Shown: piece by piece, positions 1 through 9,035 of the stretch | How the letters are laid out: every line of letters begins with the position of its first letter | Numbering within the stretch: the stretch's first letter is position 1 | Assembly (NCBI GenBank): GCA_028821455.1 | Contig: JAPPGE010000082.1 | Span: forward strand, 79,911 to 143,910 | Length of the DNA: 64,000 bases | Reading direction: 5' to 3' | From: a bacterium | Lineage (GTDB): Bacteria > Pseudomonadota > Alphaproteobacteria > SP197 | The notes under the pieces: model-generated | Told to the model about the DNA's origin: nothing | The model's input: the letters and a program-made list of their open reading frames with translations, nothing else | Databases searched by the model: none | Program-made: the position numbers and the translations under genes

Positions 1-430
1 ATCCGCTTTCCTCCGTCGCCCTGGTCAACGCCACGATACAGGTCAGCATGTCCGGCTTCAGGCACCCGTCCTGGTACCAGCCACCGAAGTCCTGGTGCCA
101 GACAACCCGGCCGCTGCGTCCGGCGGGTTTCTGGACGAGCTTCGAATGGTAGTGATACACAGGCTCGTCGATCAGGGCTTCGGCACCTTCCACGATGCGG
201 GCGAGACGCGTTGCCGTGCCGAGCCAGTCGTCGCCATGACGCACCCAGCCCAGATAGTCGTGCTGCGTTCTCTCGCTGCCATCGTGAATGGTCGCAAGGC
301 GCCCGCCAATGCCCGGATCCTCTTCGATCGCCTGGCGAAGCGGTGCCAGTTCCGACTTCGAGAAGAATCCCGGCAGCAGGAGATAGCCGTCCCGGTGATA
401 TCGGGCAATGTCGTCAGGAGTGAATGTCAT
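1..430 (-). CDS. Phytanoyl-CoA dioxygenase (PhyH) family protein, 3' end cut by window edge
   Basis: The ATG is at 430 and the frame stays open to base 1, so about 143 N-terminal residues are visible and the C-terminus lies outside the window. It opens with MTFTPDDIARYHRDGYLLLP, the usual start of PhyH-family non-haem Fe(II)/2-oxoglutarate dioxygenases. An HxD iron-binding pair (WHQDFGGW) follows near residue 118; the distal His and the Arg that binds 2-oxoglutarate are not in view. It lies 56 bp downstream of the acyl-CoA ligase gene on the same strand, so the two are probably co-transcribed. The substrate is unknown; a small carboxylic acid or amine-bearing acid would fit the ligase and the transporter genes nearby. 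This is the first of two PhyH-type genes in the window; the other is at 60570-61421. Confidence 0.85.
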   Translation of the reverse strand, partial: MTFTPDDIARYHRDGYLLLPGFFSKSELAPLRQAIEEDPGIGGRLATIHDGSERTQHDYLGWVRHGDDWLGTATRLARIVEGAEALIDEPVYHYHSKLVQKPAGRSGRVVWHQDFGGWYQDGCLKPDMLTCIVALTRATEESG

Positions 431-486
431 CACGGACCTGAAAGGCGAAAGTGCATCATGCACCGTTGGTGGAGCGTCGGCCAGTG

Positions 487-2097
487 TCATCGCTTGAGGA
501 TGATACCTGCCTTCTCGCGGTCGAAGGTAGAGGACGTGACACCCGCATTGCGCAGGGCCACCTTCCTGATCTTGCCGGTGGGGGTCTTGGGAAGGCTCTC
601 AGCGACATCGATGTAACGCGGCACCATGAATCGGGCCATCCTCGGCTCCAGGAAACGCACGAGGCTTTCCGGGTCGAGTGTGCGTCCGGGCTGCGGGACT
701 ACCGTCGCCATCACCTCGTCCTCGGTATGCTCGCTCGGCACGGGATAGACCGCGCATTCAAGGACATCCGCGTGGAGGTTAATTTCGTTCTCCACCTCAA
801 GCGACGAGATGTTCTCGCCCCGCCTGCGTATTGAGTCACTCATCCGGTCGACAAAGTAGTAGCGGCCGTCCGAAGTCTTCATCATGGCATCGCCAGAGTG
901 CAGCCACAGATTGGACCAGGCCTTTTCCGTCCACTCCGGGTGCCGCCAGTAGCCCGACATGAGGAGCCAGGGCTCCTTGCCGCGAATAACGAACTCGCCG
1001 ACGGTGCCGTCCGGCACCTCTTCGTCGTCGGCATCGACGATCCGAGCCTCGTAGAGTTCGTCCGCCAGCCTGCCGCAGGTTTTCCAGTCGGGGTCATTCC
1101 AGTCCATGCGATGTGGCGCGGACACTTCCGTCGATCCGTAGGTGGTCTTGATCTTCATGTCGAATCGCTTCGCAAAGCTGCCGGCATCGGGAAACATCGG
1201 GACGACGAGTGCGCGTTCGATGGGAACATCGCTGTCGCCGGGTTCCCGCGGCTGGCGCGCCAGAAAGTTAGCCATGGCCCCGAGGAAGAAGGTGACGGTG
1301 GCGCCGAACCGTGTGGCATCGCTCCAGAAGCGTTCGACGCTGAATCGTTCCGTCACGACGGCCGCCGCGCCCGCGATCATCGACGAGTAGCACATGGCCC
1401 ACTGCCCGGCGATGTGGAAGAGCGGCAGCGGTGCGTAGTAGACATCGCCCGGCTTGAGGTCCATGAGTTCGAAGTTCCCGTGGGCATAGCCATAGGCCTG
1501 GCGATGGCTAATCATGACCCCTTTGGAAGGCCCGGTGGTGCCCGAGGTGTACATCACCGCCTTGAGATCATGGTGGCGGGGGAGGTCGCAAGGTGATGCG
1601 TCCTCCGCGTCGAGCAGACGGGGGAAATCGATCCTCTCGAGGTGAGAGAGCGTGTGTGGCAGCGCGGGTTGCGCGCCTGAGGGATCGAAGACGATGAGGC
1701 GCTGGAGATGCTCGAGATCACCGGCGACCTCGCCGATGCGGTCGAGGAGATGTGCCGCGACGATCATCGTGCGGGCGGCAGAATCATTGATGATGTGAGT
1801 GAGAAGAGTGCCGCGCAGTGCGGTGTTGACAGGGACCTGGACGGCGCCGGTCTTGCCCAGGCCAAGCCATATAAGGATGAACTCGACGACGTTGGGCATC
1901 ACAACGAGGACGGCCTCTCCGGACTTGATTCCCAGTGCCGTCGCTCCGTTGGCCAGCCTGTTGGAGTCTCGATGGGCCTCACCATAGGTGAGGGTACGCT
2001 GGTCCGACAGAATGAAGGGCGCATCCGGTATCGCATCTGCCCGGTGGCGGAGAATGCGCCCCACGCTCTGCCGGTCAGGGGGATCCCTTTGCGGCAT
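487..2097 (-). CDS. AMP-forming acyl-CoA ligase (CaiC-like)
   Basis: This 536-residue ANL-superfamily enzyme activates a carboxylic acid with ATP and transfers it to CoA. The core motifs are present in order: P-loop-like VMYTSGTTGPSKG at about 181-193, YGSTE at 320-324, the hinge aspartate in LHSGDA near 399-404, RRRGENIS at 424-431, and the catalytic lysine in PKTPTGKIRK near 503-512. Overall spacing and the VPVNTALRG segment resemble crotonobetaine/carnitine-CoA ligase (CaiC) and related ligases more than long-chain fatty acid ligases. It sits between a periplasmic binding protein gene upstream and a PhyH dioxygenase downstream on the same strand, suggesting uptake, activation and oxidation of one substrate class. 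The substrate cannot be read from the sequence. Confidence 0.88.
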   Translation of the reverse strand: MPQRDPPDRQSVGRILRHRADAIPDAPFILSDQRTLTYGEAHRDSNRLANGATALGIKSGEAVLVVMPNVVEFILIWLGLGKTGAVQVPVNTALRGTLLTHIINDSAARTMIVAAHLLDRIGEVAGDLEHLQRLIVFDPSGAQPALPHTLSHLERIDFPRLLDAEDASPCDLPRHHDLKAVMYTSGTTGPSKGVMISHRQAYGYAHGNFELMDLKPGDVYYAPLPLFHIAGQWAMCYSSMIAGAAAVVTERFSVERFWSDATRFGATVTFFLGAMANFLARQPREPGDSDVPIERALVVPMFPDAGSFAKRFDMKIKTTYGSTEVSAPHRMDWNDPDWKTCGRLADELYEARIVDADDEEVPDGTVGEFVIRGKEPWLLMSGYWRHPEWTEKAWSNLWLHSGDAMMKTSDGRYYFVDRMSDSIRRRGENISSLEVENEINLHADVLECAVYPVPSEHTEDEVMATVVPQPGRTLDPESLVRFLEPRMARFMVPRYIDVAESLPKTPTGKIRKVALRNAGVTSSTFDREKAGIILKR

Positions 2098-2155
2098 CGT
2101 TTACGATTCATGCATCAGCGGGCTATGGACGCCCGCCGATGCATCATGACCAGGA

Positions 2156-3319
2156 TCAGAAACCGGCCTTGATCTCGTCGAAGAGCGCGATGTACTTCTC
2201 GCGGACTTCCGGCCGGATTTCGTCGAAGAAGCGGCTGTCCTTCATGAAGGCCACCGGATCGGAGAGTCCGAGATCGTCGAGGGTGCTCTGGTCTACCAGA
2301 TCAAAGGCCTTCTGGTTGCAGTGGCCGTACCCGTAGTTGCTGATGATGTACTCGCCGGTTTCAGGTGCCGACATGGCATTCAGAAAATCGTAGGTCTTGT
2401 CGTCGGATCCCTCGCCGGTGGCGATATGCACGTTGCCGCACACCCACGTGTAGATACCCTCTTTCGGGTTCATGTACTCGATTTCGACACCCTGCTTCTT
2501 GAGTTCGACGACAGAACTGTTCCAGGCGTAGGAGGCGACGAGTTCGCCCGATGCGAGGCCCTGTTCGACAGCCGTGATGTCGGTCCAGTACCAGCGCAGG
2601 ACTTCGCGCTGCTTGCGCATCCACGTGGCCGCTTCCTCGAGTTCCTCGTCGGTCATGTCGAAGGGATTCTCCGCGTCGATAAGGGCGCCGACCACTCCGA
2701 AGACACCGTCGACCGAATCGTAGATCCCCAGGCGTCCGGCATACTTTTCGTCGAACAGGATCATCCAGGAATGGTTGTCCGGGCCGGCGTATTCCGGCGC
2801 CAGATCCGGACGGAACAGGACCGAACTGTTGCCCCAGTCGATGGGAACAAAGACCTGGTTCCCCTCGATGACTGCTCCGGTCACGGTCTGCAGGCTGGGA
2901 AACACGTCGTCCCAGTGTTCAAGACGCGAGGTGTCCAGGGGCGCGAGCAGTCCGGCATCCCACCAGCGCTGCAGACTGTAGGTGCAGGGCGCAGCGATAT
3001 CCGGCTTGAATCCGGCGCGCATCTTCTGGAACCCTTCCTCCTCCTCGCCCCACAGCGTGAAGGCCGGAGTCGTGCCGTGCTTTTCAATGTAGCTCGTATG
3101 AAGTTCCGGAATGTCGTAACCGGACCAGGAGAAGACCGTCAGGTCGCTATCGATCTCGTAGTCTGCCTCTTCCTCTTCTTCCTGGGCGTGGCTCGCCACG
3201 AGTGGCACGGCAACGGTCGCGACACCAGCCGACGCAAGAACCCTGTTGATGTCGCGGCGCGAAATGTCGTGGTTGGCGAGGCGTGAACGAAACTCTTCGA
3301 TATCCATGATCGGGGTCAT
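2156..3319 (-). CDS. ABC transporter substrate-binding protein, polyamine (PotD/PotF) type, Tat-exported
   Basis: The frame extends to 3385, but the ATG at 3319 has a strong GGGAGGAG ribosome-binding site, giving 387 residues. The N-terminus has a twin arginine (SRRDIN) followed by a hydrophobic stretch ending VASHAQ, a likely Tat signal. Five consecutive glutamates then lead into mature sequence DYEIDSDLTVFSWSGYDIPE, the usual opening strand of spermidine/putrescine-type extracellular solute-binding proteins. The matching permease and ATPase genes are at 6191-8951 on the same strand, separated by two plus-strand genes and a GST gene, so binding protein and membrane complex are transcribed apart. 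Ligand is inferred only by family; polyamines or other small amino compounds are plausible. Confidence 0.88.
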   Translation of the reverse strand: MTPIMDIEEFRSRLANHDISRRDINRVLASAGVATVAVPLVASHAQEEEEEADYEIDSDLTVFSWSGYDIPELHTSYIEKHGTTPAFTLWGEEEEGFQKMRAGFKPDIAAPCTYSLQRWWDAGLLAPLDTSRLEHWDDVFPSLQTVTGAVIEGNQVFVPIDWGNSSVLFRPDLAPEYAGPDNHSWMILFDEKYAGRLGIYDSVDGVFGVVGALIDAENPFDMTDEELEEAATWMRKQREVLRWYWTDITAVEQGLASGELVASYAWNSSVVELKKQGVEIEYMNPKEGIYTWVCGNVHIATGEGSDDKTYDFLNAMSAPETGEYIISNYGYGHCNQKAFDLVDQSTLDDLGLSDPVAFMKDSRFFDEIRPEVREKYIALFDEIKAGF

Positions 3320-3428
3320 TTGCTCCTCCCATGAGCTGAGGTTGTTCCACGCGTGCAGCGGGTATCGCCTGCAGGACGGGACCACCAGTGCGGCACTTTA
3401 GGCGAACCGGCCCAGTGGCGAAAGAACC

Positions 3429-3454
3429 ATCATCCCGGGTTGACGCGGGATGAT
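3429..3454. promoter_or_regulatory. Perfect 9-bp inverted repeat between divergent genes
   Basis: ATCATCCCG at 3429-3437 is matched by its reverse complement CGGGATGAT at 3446-3454 around an 8-nt spacer. It lies in the gap between the minus-strand binding protein gene and the plus-strand LLM monooxygenase gene. It could be an operator for an unseen regulator or a short RNA hairpin in the monooxygenase leader. One candidate ATG for the monooxygenase (3450) falls inside the right arm, which is one reason for preferring a start further downstream. Confidence 0.4.
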
Positions 3455-3476
3455 CATTCGTGACCTTTGTCACGCC

Positions 3477-4505
3477 ATGCGATTCAGCTTCTATCTTCCA
3501 TGCTACTGGCCTGACCTCTCCTACCCGGCGCACCGTCTCTACGAGGACGCGGTCGAGGAAAGCGTGCTGGCCGAGGCCCTCGGTTTCGACACTCTGTGCA
3601 TCCCCGAACATCACTTCATCAACTATCTCACCCATCCCCAGCCCCTGCTGACGGCGGTCAAGGTGGCCAGCCGGACGCGCGCGATCCGCATCATCACCTC
3701 CGTCCTCGTCCTTCCCGTCCATGACATGCGCCGGCTCGCCGGAGAGATCTGTCAGGCCGACTGCCTGATGGGAGGCAGGCTGGAACTCGGTGTCGGTCGC
3801 GGTGCCTTCGCCTACGAGTTCGACAGGTTCAACGTGCCCCCGGAAGAAAGCAGGGAGCGCTTCGACGATGCCCTGGCTCTCCTCGAGGCACTGCTGTCGG
3901 GCCGGGAAACCGGCTGGAAGAGCCGGTGGTACGACTTCGAGCCTGTCGCTATCACGCCCCGTCCGGTTCAGAATCCCATTCCACTGTGGATCGCCGCACT
4001 GGGCTACGAGGCGATCTACCACTCTGTTCGCCGCGGCTATCACGTGCAGACGACGCCGTTGAGGGGTGGCCTGGAGACGGTCCGGATGCAGGCTGGCGCC
4101 TTCAACGACGCCCGCCGCGACGGTGGCGCGGCGTGCAGCGCAGCACGGTTTTCCATGCTGCGCATGGTCTACGTCGCGGCGAACGAGGCCGACAGGCGGG
4201 AGAAGATCGCCATGGCCTACGAAAACCACCGCAGGTTCTGCAACGTCTTCCTCACGCCCGGCACGGTGTCGAACGGGGAGATCGCTCCGCTCGACATCGA
4301 CGAGACGGCGGACGACATTGCCGATGCGCTGCCGATCGGAACGGCCCGGGAGGTCGTTGACAAGCTGGGCGCCTATGGAGACCTCGACGTCATGGATTTC
4401 CTCTGCAACATGTCCTTTGGCGCCAGTCACCGGGATGTCATGGCTTCCATGGAGAGATTTGCCCGTGACGTCATGCCCCACTTTGCGAAAGACGAGATGC
4501 CATGA
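3477..4505 (+). CDS. LLM-class flavin-dependent oxidoreductase (luciferase-like monooxygenase)
   Basis: A TIM-barrel protein of about 342 residues in the bacterial luciferase-like family, which use reduced FMN and oxygen to oxidise small organic substrates. Family hallmarks are the N-terminal strand MRFSFYLPCYWPD, CIPEHHF (the EHH of the family) near residue 43, LPVHDMRRLAGEICQAD, GRLELGVGRGAFAYEF, and a PIPLWIAALG strand before the flavin site. The frame is open from an ATG at 3450, but family members start at the MRFSF strand, so 3477 is preferred; neither has a convincing ribosome-binding site. Its stop overlaps the next gene's start (ATGA), so it is translationally coupled to the M19 dipeptidase. 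The substrate is unknown. Confidence 0.86.
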   Translation: MRFSFYLPCYWPDLSYPAHRLYEDAVEESVLAEALGFDTLCIPEHHFINYLTHPQPLLTAVKVASRTRAIRIITSVLVLPVHDMRRLAGEICQADCLMGGRLELGVGRGAFAYEFDRFNVPPEESRERFDDALALLEALLSGRETGWKSRWYDFEPVAITPRPVQNPIPLWIAALGYEAIYHSVRRGYHVQTTPLRGGLETVRMQAGAFNDARRDGGAACSAARFSMLRMVYVAANEADRREKIAMAYENHRRFCNVFLTPGTVSNGEIAPLDIDETADDIADALPIGTAREVVDKLGAYGDLDVMDFLCNMSFGASHRDVMASMERFARDVMPHFAKDEMP

Positions 4506-5506
4506 CGACTCTCCATGAACGCTCTCTCGTCATCGACGGTCTCAACTTCCACGGTGACGGCGATCCGGGTGTGCTGCGTCAGGCCGGGGTGACGGCGGTC
4601 AACATGACGGTGAGCCACTTCGAGGCCGATTTCGAGGAGGCCATGGATGGTCTGGCGCGCTGGCTTGCCATCCTCGCGAAGCCTGATTCGGGGTGGCGTC
4701 TGGTGAGACGGGCCGCGGACATCGAGGCCTGCCACGAGGACGGTGACACCGGTCTCATCATGGGCTGGCAGAATCTCCGTCCCATCGGCGACAGGCTCGA
4801 GCGGCTGGTGATGCTCCACGAACTGGGCCTGCGCGTGGCCCAGCTCACCTACAATCGCCGCTCTCTCCTCGGCGACGGATGTCTCGAACCGGAGGATCGG
4901 GGCCTTACGGCGCTGGGCCGCGAGGTCGTTGCCATGATGAACTCCCTTGGCATGGCGATCGATCTATCCCATGTCGGCCAGAAAACGTCCGTCGAGGCGG
5001 CCACGGCGTCGACAAGACCTGTCTTCGCCACTCACGCGAACGCCCGCTCGGTTACGCCAGCCCTGCGGAACAAGTCCGACGACGCCATTCGGGCCATAGC
5101 CGATTCGGGGGGTGTCATCGGCATCAGTATCTATGGACCGATGTGCTGGGACGGCGACAGCCGGCGGCCCCCGTCGCTGGATGATTTCATGCGCCATCTC
5201 GATCATGTCGTGGCCCTTGCCGGAGTCGATCATGTCGGCATCGGCACCGATCTGCCGGCAGTGGCCGACAGCAATGCGGTGAACCACATCACGGCCTTCA
5301 CCCTGGAGAACTATCCGGCCGCCATCAGGGCTTACGCCGAGGCCTTCAGCAACCGGATCGAGGACCGCTATCTGGTCGACTGCCGCAGCCACGGCGAACT
5401 GCGCCGCATTACCGACCGCCTTCTCGGGTCCGGTTGGGACGAGGCCGACATCGCCCGGCTCCTCGGCGGCAACTTCCTGAGGGCCTTTCGAGCCAACTGG
5501 GGATGA
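4502..5506 (+). CDS. Membrane dipeptidase family (M19, renal dipeptidase-like)
   Basis: This 334-residue amidohydrolase-fold protein matches the M19 family, zinc dipeptidases that also act on D-amino acid dipeptides and related amides. Visible family features are the N-terminal strand LVIDGLNFHGDGD (the usual HxD metal pair occurs as H-G-D), MNSLGMAIDLSHVGQKT, FATHANARSVTPALRNKSDD and GVDHVGIGTDL. The C-terminal GGNFLRAF helix is also typical (GGNFLRV in relatives). No signal peptide is visible, so it is likely cytoplasmic. It overlaps the upstream monooxygenase gene by four bases, implying a shared pathway, perhaps hydrolysis of an amide-linked substrate or product. Confidence 0.86.
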   Translation: MTTLHERSLVIDGLNFHGDGDPGVLRQAGVTAVNMTVSHFEADFEEAMDGLARWLAILAKPDSGWRLVRRAADIEACHEDGDTGLIMGWQNLRPIGDRLERLVMLHELGLRVAQLTYNRRSLLGDGCLEPEDRGLTALGREVVAMMNSLGMAIDLSHVGQKTSVEAATASTRPVFATHANARSVTPALRNKSDDAIRAIADSGGVIGISIYGPMCWDGDSRRPPSLDDFMRHLDHVVALAGVDHVGIGTDLPAVADSNAVNHITAFTLENYPAAIRAYAEAFSNRIEDRYLVDCRSHGELRRITDRLLGSGWDEADIARLLGGNFLRAFRANWG

Positions 5507-5527
5507 ACGGGTGATCCTTCGCCCGGA

Positions 5528-6184
5528 TCAGGAGTTGTCCTGGTCGCTCTCCAGGATCGAGATCAGGTTGTCCAGCAGGCGACCGCTGACCGGGCGGGCG
5601 CGAACCAGGTCGAAAAGACGTCGCGTTGCCGGCATGGTGTCGAGGATATCCAGGGTCGTGTCGAATCCATAACAGACCCAGACACTGAGATGGAGATCCA
5701 GCAGACTGAGGCGATCGCCAAGATGATAAGGTCCATTCGCTTCCAGCCAATCCTCGAGGACCTGCCAGCGTTCCGCCGCCATGGCCTGTGAGAGTTCTCT
5801 GAAAGCCTGCTCGTCCTTGTCCCTCAGCGACCAGCGCCGGGGATAATAGCAGTGCTTGAGCGCCGGCTGGATGTCGTTGGTGAAGTAGAAGAGCTTGGAA
5901 AGAAAGATGCCGCGCAGCGGGTCCGTTGGCAGGGGCGCCATTTCCTCTATTGCGTGCCTGTCCGCCAGCCACAGGCAGATGGCTGCGGCCTCGTGCAGCA
6001 CCGTGCCCTCGGGAGTCACCAGGGCGGGCACGTATCCGGCAGGATTGATGGCACGGAACGCATCGCTGCGGTGCTCCTGGGCTGCGATGTCGACATTGCG
6101 CAGTTCATAGGCGAGCGAGGATTCTTCCAGCACCATCTGGACCGCCAGCGCCCGGGTCAGATTGCCGCCATGGAGAATGTACAA
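5528..6184 (-). CDS. Glutathione S-transferase family protein
   Basis: A 218-residue two-domain GST. Residues 1-80 form the thioredoxin-like domain, with NPAGYVPAL near 47-55 (cis-proline region) and LHEAAAICLWLADRH near 63-77 (the glutathione gamma-glutamyl contact). The helical C-terminal domain follows. The start is a TTG at 6184, with an AGGAG ribosome-binding site that overlaps the end of the upstream permease gene, so it looks like the last gene of the polyamine-type ABC operon. The role is unclear; GSTs in such operons may detoxify or isomerise an electrophilic intermediate. It converges with the M19 gene; the 21-bp gap contains a short TGATCC/GGATCA inverted repeat. Confidence 0.86.
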   Translation of the reverse strand: MYILHGGNLTRALAVQMVLEESSLAYELRNVDIAAQEHRSDAFRAINPAGYVPALVTPEGTVLHEAAAICLWLADRHAIEEMAPLPTDPLRGIFLSKLFYFTNDIQPALKHCYYPRRWSLRDKDEQAFRELSQAMAAERWQVLEDWLEANGPYHLGDRLSLLDLHLSVWVCYGFDTTLDILDTMPATRRLFDLVRARPVSGRLLDNLISILESDQDNS

Positions 6185-6190
6185 GGGAAT

Positions 6191-6994
6191 CTACTCCTTC
6201 GGTGTCCACGCGCCGAGCAGTTTCGGTAGATCACCGAACCGGGCCACGAGGCTGAAAACGACGACGGCGAACAGGATGAACATCACCGAAGCGGCAGCGA
6301 TGATCGGCGAGTAACCGGACCTCAGGCTGGCAAGAAGCTGCACCGGCAGGGTGATGGTGGCGTGCTGTCCAAGGAAATACGAGATGATGTACTCGTTCAT
6401 CGACAGCACGACGACGAAGGCGTAGCCGGCCACCATGTAGGGAAGCACCATGGGAAAGATGATGGTCGTGAAGATGCGCCGCGAATCGGCCCCCATGGTG
6501 CGCGCGGCCTCGAGTATCTCGTCATCGATGGATTCCAGACCCAGGGAAATCATCACCAGCGGTAGGGTCACCAGAAAGACACCGTGGCCGATCATGATGT
6601 TCCAGATCTGTCCGACATGCCCGACCTCGACCCAGAAGATCAGCATGCCAAGCGCCGTAATCACGGGCGGCAAGGCGAAGGGAACGACTCCGGCCAGGAA
6701 GAGTGCCTTGGCGTAGAGCACCTTGTGGCGCCACAGGAAGTAGGCGGTCGGCAAGGCAATCGAAATGGCCACGATGCCCGCGGTAAAGGCGATGATTACG
6801 CTCGTGGTCAGGGCCTCCAGCCACTGGTTGGTTTCGAACACTGCCGGGTACCACTGCAACGAGAGCCCCTTGGGCGGAAAGAACATGAGTTTCTTGGAGT
6901 TGAGCGACACCCCGGCAACGATGAGCAGGGGCGCGGCCAGCATTCCGAACATGACCGTGATGAAGGCCGCCTTGCTCCAGCGCACCAGATTCAT
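6191..6994 (-). CDS. ABC transporter permease, PotC type
   Basis: A 267-residue inner-membrane permease with about six predicted membrane segments, starting with a helix at residues 10-30. The cytoplasmic EAA loop that docks the ATPase is visible as LEAARTMGADSRRIFTTIIF near 165-185. It belongs to the polyamine/iron/thiamine-type permease family. Its ATG overlaps the stop of the upstream PotB-like gene (ATGA), and its own stop lies within the ribosome-binding region of the GST gene. It should form a heterodimeric channel with the adjacent permease and pair with the binding protein encoded at 2156-3319. Confidence 0.9.
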   Translation of the reverse strand: MNLVRWSKAAFITVMFGMLAAPLLIVAGVSLNSKKLMFFPPKGLSLQWYPAVFETNQWLEALTTSVIIAFTAGIVAISIALPTAYFLWRHKVLYAKALFLAGVVPFALPPVITALGMLIFWVEVGHVGQIWNIMIGHGVFLVTLPLVMISLGLESIDDEILEAARTMGADSRRIFTTIIFPMVLPYMVAGYAFVVVLSMNEYIISYFLGQHATITLPVQLLASLRSGYSPIIAAASVMFILFAVVVFSLVARFGDLPKLLGAWTPKE

Positions 6995-7899
6995 GTTCGC
7001 CTCACCGGGTCGCCACGGCGCAGCCTGACGGTGATCAGGGTGAGAATGATGGTCACCGCCATGAAGAACATGGAAAGCGCCGCCGCAAACGGAATGTTGC
7101 CCCGATTGAGCGCCTGGTTGGCGATCAGCTGGGCCATCATCGTGTCTTCGGGGCGACCAAGCCAGGTCGGAGTGACGAAGGCTCCCATGGTAAACACGAA
7201 GAGCAGCACGAGGGCTGCCATGATCGTCCGGTCGAGAAGGGGCAGCACGATCGTCGTGAAACTCCTGACCGGCGATGCACCCATGGTCTGCGCCGCTTCC
7301 GTCAGTTCCCGATCAAGCCTGGTGCAGGAGGGAAACAGGATGAGAACGGCAAACGGAATGTTGAAGAAGCTCAAACCGAAGAGATTGGCCAGATATCCAG
7401 GATACCAGGAGCGCGCCCTGTCAATGAGACCGAGCCACTCCACGAAGCTCGGCAGACCGCTCGACCGGCTCATCACGACCGACAGGGAGTAGGCGACGAT
7501 GACTTCGGAGAGTGTCAGGACGCACAACAGGAAGACCAGCGCAATGACCTGCGGACGCCGCCGGAACCGGCTTATGAAGTAGGTGAAGGGAACCGCTGCC
7601 GCGACGGACAGAATGCTGGCAAGAACGGAGAACTGCACCGAGACAAGAAGGTGCGTGGTGAAGAGCGGTGAGAAAAACCGGGCATAGTGCGTGAACTCGA
7701 AGCCCGGCTCGTAGGTTGATTCCGTGCGCGCGAAGAAACTCACCACGAGCATGATGAAGAAGGGAATGAGGAAGAAGACGCCCATCATGAATGTCGGGTA
7801 GAGACCGATCGGGAAGCGCTTTAGCGGCAGCAGGAACTGCTCCCGCCACACCGGTCCGACGGCGTCTCCCTCCAGCCGATTGACGGCGGCATCACTCAT
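6991..7899 (-). CDS. ABC transporter permease, PotB type
   Basis: A 302-residue permease with about six membrane segments. The frame extends to 7917, but the ATG at 7899 overlaps the ATPase stop codon (ATGA), the same coupling used by the next gene, so 7899 is chosen. The EAA loop reads LTEAAQTMGASPVRSFTTIV. An extended hydrophilic N-terminus (MSDAAVNRLEGDAVGPVWRE) precedes the first helix, as in PotB-type permeases. It partners with the PotC-like protein to import the ligand captured by the binding protein. Confidence 0.9.
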   Translation of the reverse strand: MSDAAVNRLEGDAVGPVWREQFLLPLKRFPIGLYPTFMMGVFFLIPFFIMLVVSFFARTESTYEPGFEFTHYARFFSPLFTTHLLVSVQFSVLASILSVAAAVPFTYFISRFRRRPQVIALVFLLCVLTLSEVIVAYSLSVVMSRSSGLPSFVEWLGLIDRARSWYPGYLANLFGLSFFNIPFAVLILFPSCTRLDRELTEAAQTMGASPVRSFTTIVLPLLDRTIMAALVLLFVFTMGAFVTPTWLGRPEDTMMAQLIANQALNRGNIPFAAALSMFFMAVTIILTLITVRLRRGDPVRRT

Positions 7900-8951
7900 G
7901 CCTTGAGAACCACGCAACTTTCAGCCGGCAGCTCGACCTTGACCTTTTCACCCTTGTGAACGTCAGGCCGTTCCTTCGGTGTCGCCATGGCGATGATCTG
8001 CAGGCCGTCGCAATCGACGAAGGTTTCGACGCTGGCACCCACATCACGCACGAACGTGACGACACCGTCGAGCTGATTGCCGCCGTCTCGGCTTTCCGGA
8101 AACACGTGTACGTCTTCCGGACGGATCGAGACAATGACGCTGGATCCCGCGCCAAGCTGGTCCGGGACCCCGCTGGTCTGGCAAGGGCACCCGGCGATGA
8201 CAACGGTCGAACCGGTGTCCAGGCGCGCCTTGATGAGATTGCTGGTGCCGATGAACTCGGCGACGAACGCGGAAGCAGGGTTGCGATAAATCTCAAGAGG
8301 CGCTCCCATCTGCTGGATGCGCGCCGTCGACATGACCACCACCTCATCCGACATCGTCATTGCCTCACGCTGGTCGTGGGTGACCACGATGGTCGTGATG
8401 GCGAGGCGTTCCTGCAGCATGCGCAGTTCGACCTGCATGTCCTCGCGCAACTTGGCATCAAGTGCCGACAACGGTTCATCGAGCAGGAACAGTTTCGGTT
8501 CCAGGTTGAGGGCCCGGGCAATGGCCACGCGTTGCCTCTGGCCGCCGGAGAGTTGCGCGATATTGCGATCGGCTACTCCAGGCAGACGTACCAGTTCGAG
8601 GAGTTCCTCGGCGCGCCGCCGTCGCGTCGCCTTGTCGACGCCCCTGATTCGCTGCGAGTACGTGATGTTTTCACCCACGGAGAGATGGGGAAACAGCGCC
8701 AGGGACTGGAACACCATGCCGATGTTCCTGTTGTGGGTCGGCCTGTCGGTCAGATCCTCGTTGTCGAGCATGATGCGGCCCGTCGTCGCATGCTCAAGAC
8801 CGGCAATCAGGCGCAGCAGAGTGGTCTTGCCGCAGCCAGAGGGGCCCAGGAACGAGACGAACCGGCCTTCCGGTATCTCGAGGTTGATGTCAGTGACGGC
8901 TGTGACGGATCCGAATCTCTTGGAAATATTGCTGAGTAAAAGGCCGCTCAT
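7896..8951 (-). CDS. ABC transporter ATP-binding protein, PotA type
   Basis: A 351-residue importer ATPase. Walker A is GPSGCGKT at 36-43, the Q-loop region is MVFQSLALFPHLSV, the signature motif is LSGGQRQRVAIARAL, Walker B is LFLLDEPLSALD, and the H-loop is VVTHDQREAMTMSD. The last ~110 residues form a TOBE-type regulatory domain, as in PotA/UgpC-class ATPases. It heads an operon ATPase-permease-permease-GST with ATGA overlaps at both ATPase/permease junctions. The cognate binding protein is probably the one encoded at 2156-3319. Confidence 0.92.
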   Translation of the reverse strand: MSGLLLSNISKRFGSVTAVTDINLEIPEGRFVSFLGPSGCGKTTLLRLIAGLEHATTGRIMLDNEDLTDRPTHNRNIGMVFQSLALFPHLSVGENITYSQRIRGVDKATRRRRAEELLELVRLPGVADRNIAQLSGGQRQRVAIARALNLEPKLFLLDEPLSALDAKLREDMQVELRMLQERLAITTIVVTHDQREAMTMSDEVVVMSTARIQQMGAPLEIYRNPASAFVAEFIGTSNLIKARLDTGSTVVIAGCPCQTSGVPDQLGAGSSVIVSIRPEDVHVFPESRDGGNQLDGVVTFVRDVGASVETFVDCDGLQIIAMATPKERPDVHKGEKVKVELPAESCVVLKA

Positions 8952-9035
8952 CAGGATCCATCCCCGGCTGACGTTCCTTGGCCAAGCCTGACCGGATTCA
9001 CCGGATTTGTAAACGCCCGGAGCCAGCGACTGCTG

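Noticed and set aside
5507..5531. Rho-independent terminator between the M19 and GST genes
   Set aside because: The inverted repeat is only six bases and no T-run follows; support is too weak to list as a terminator.
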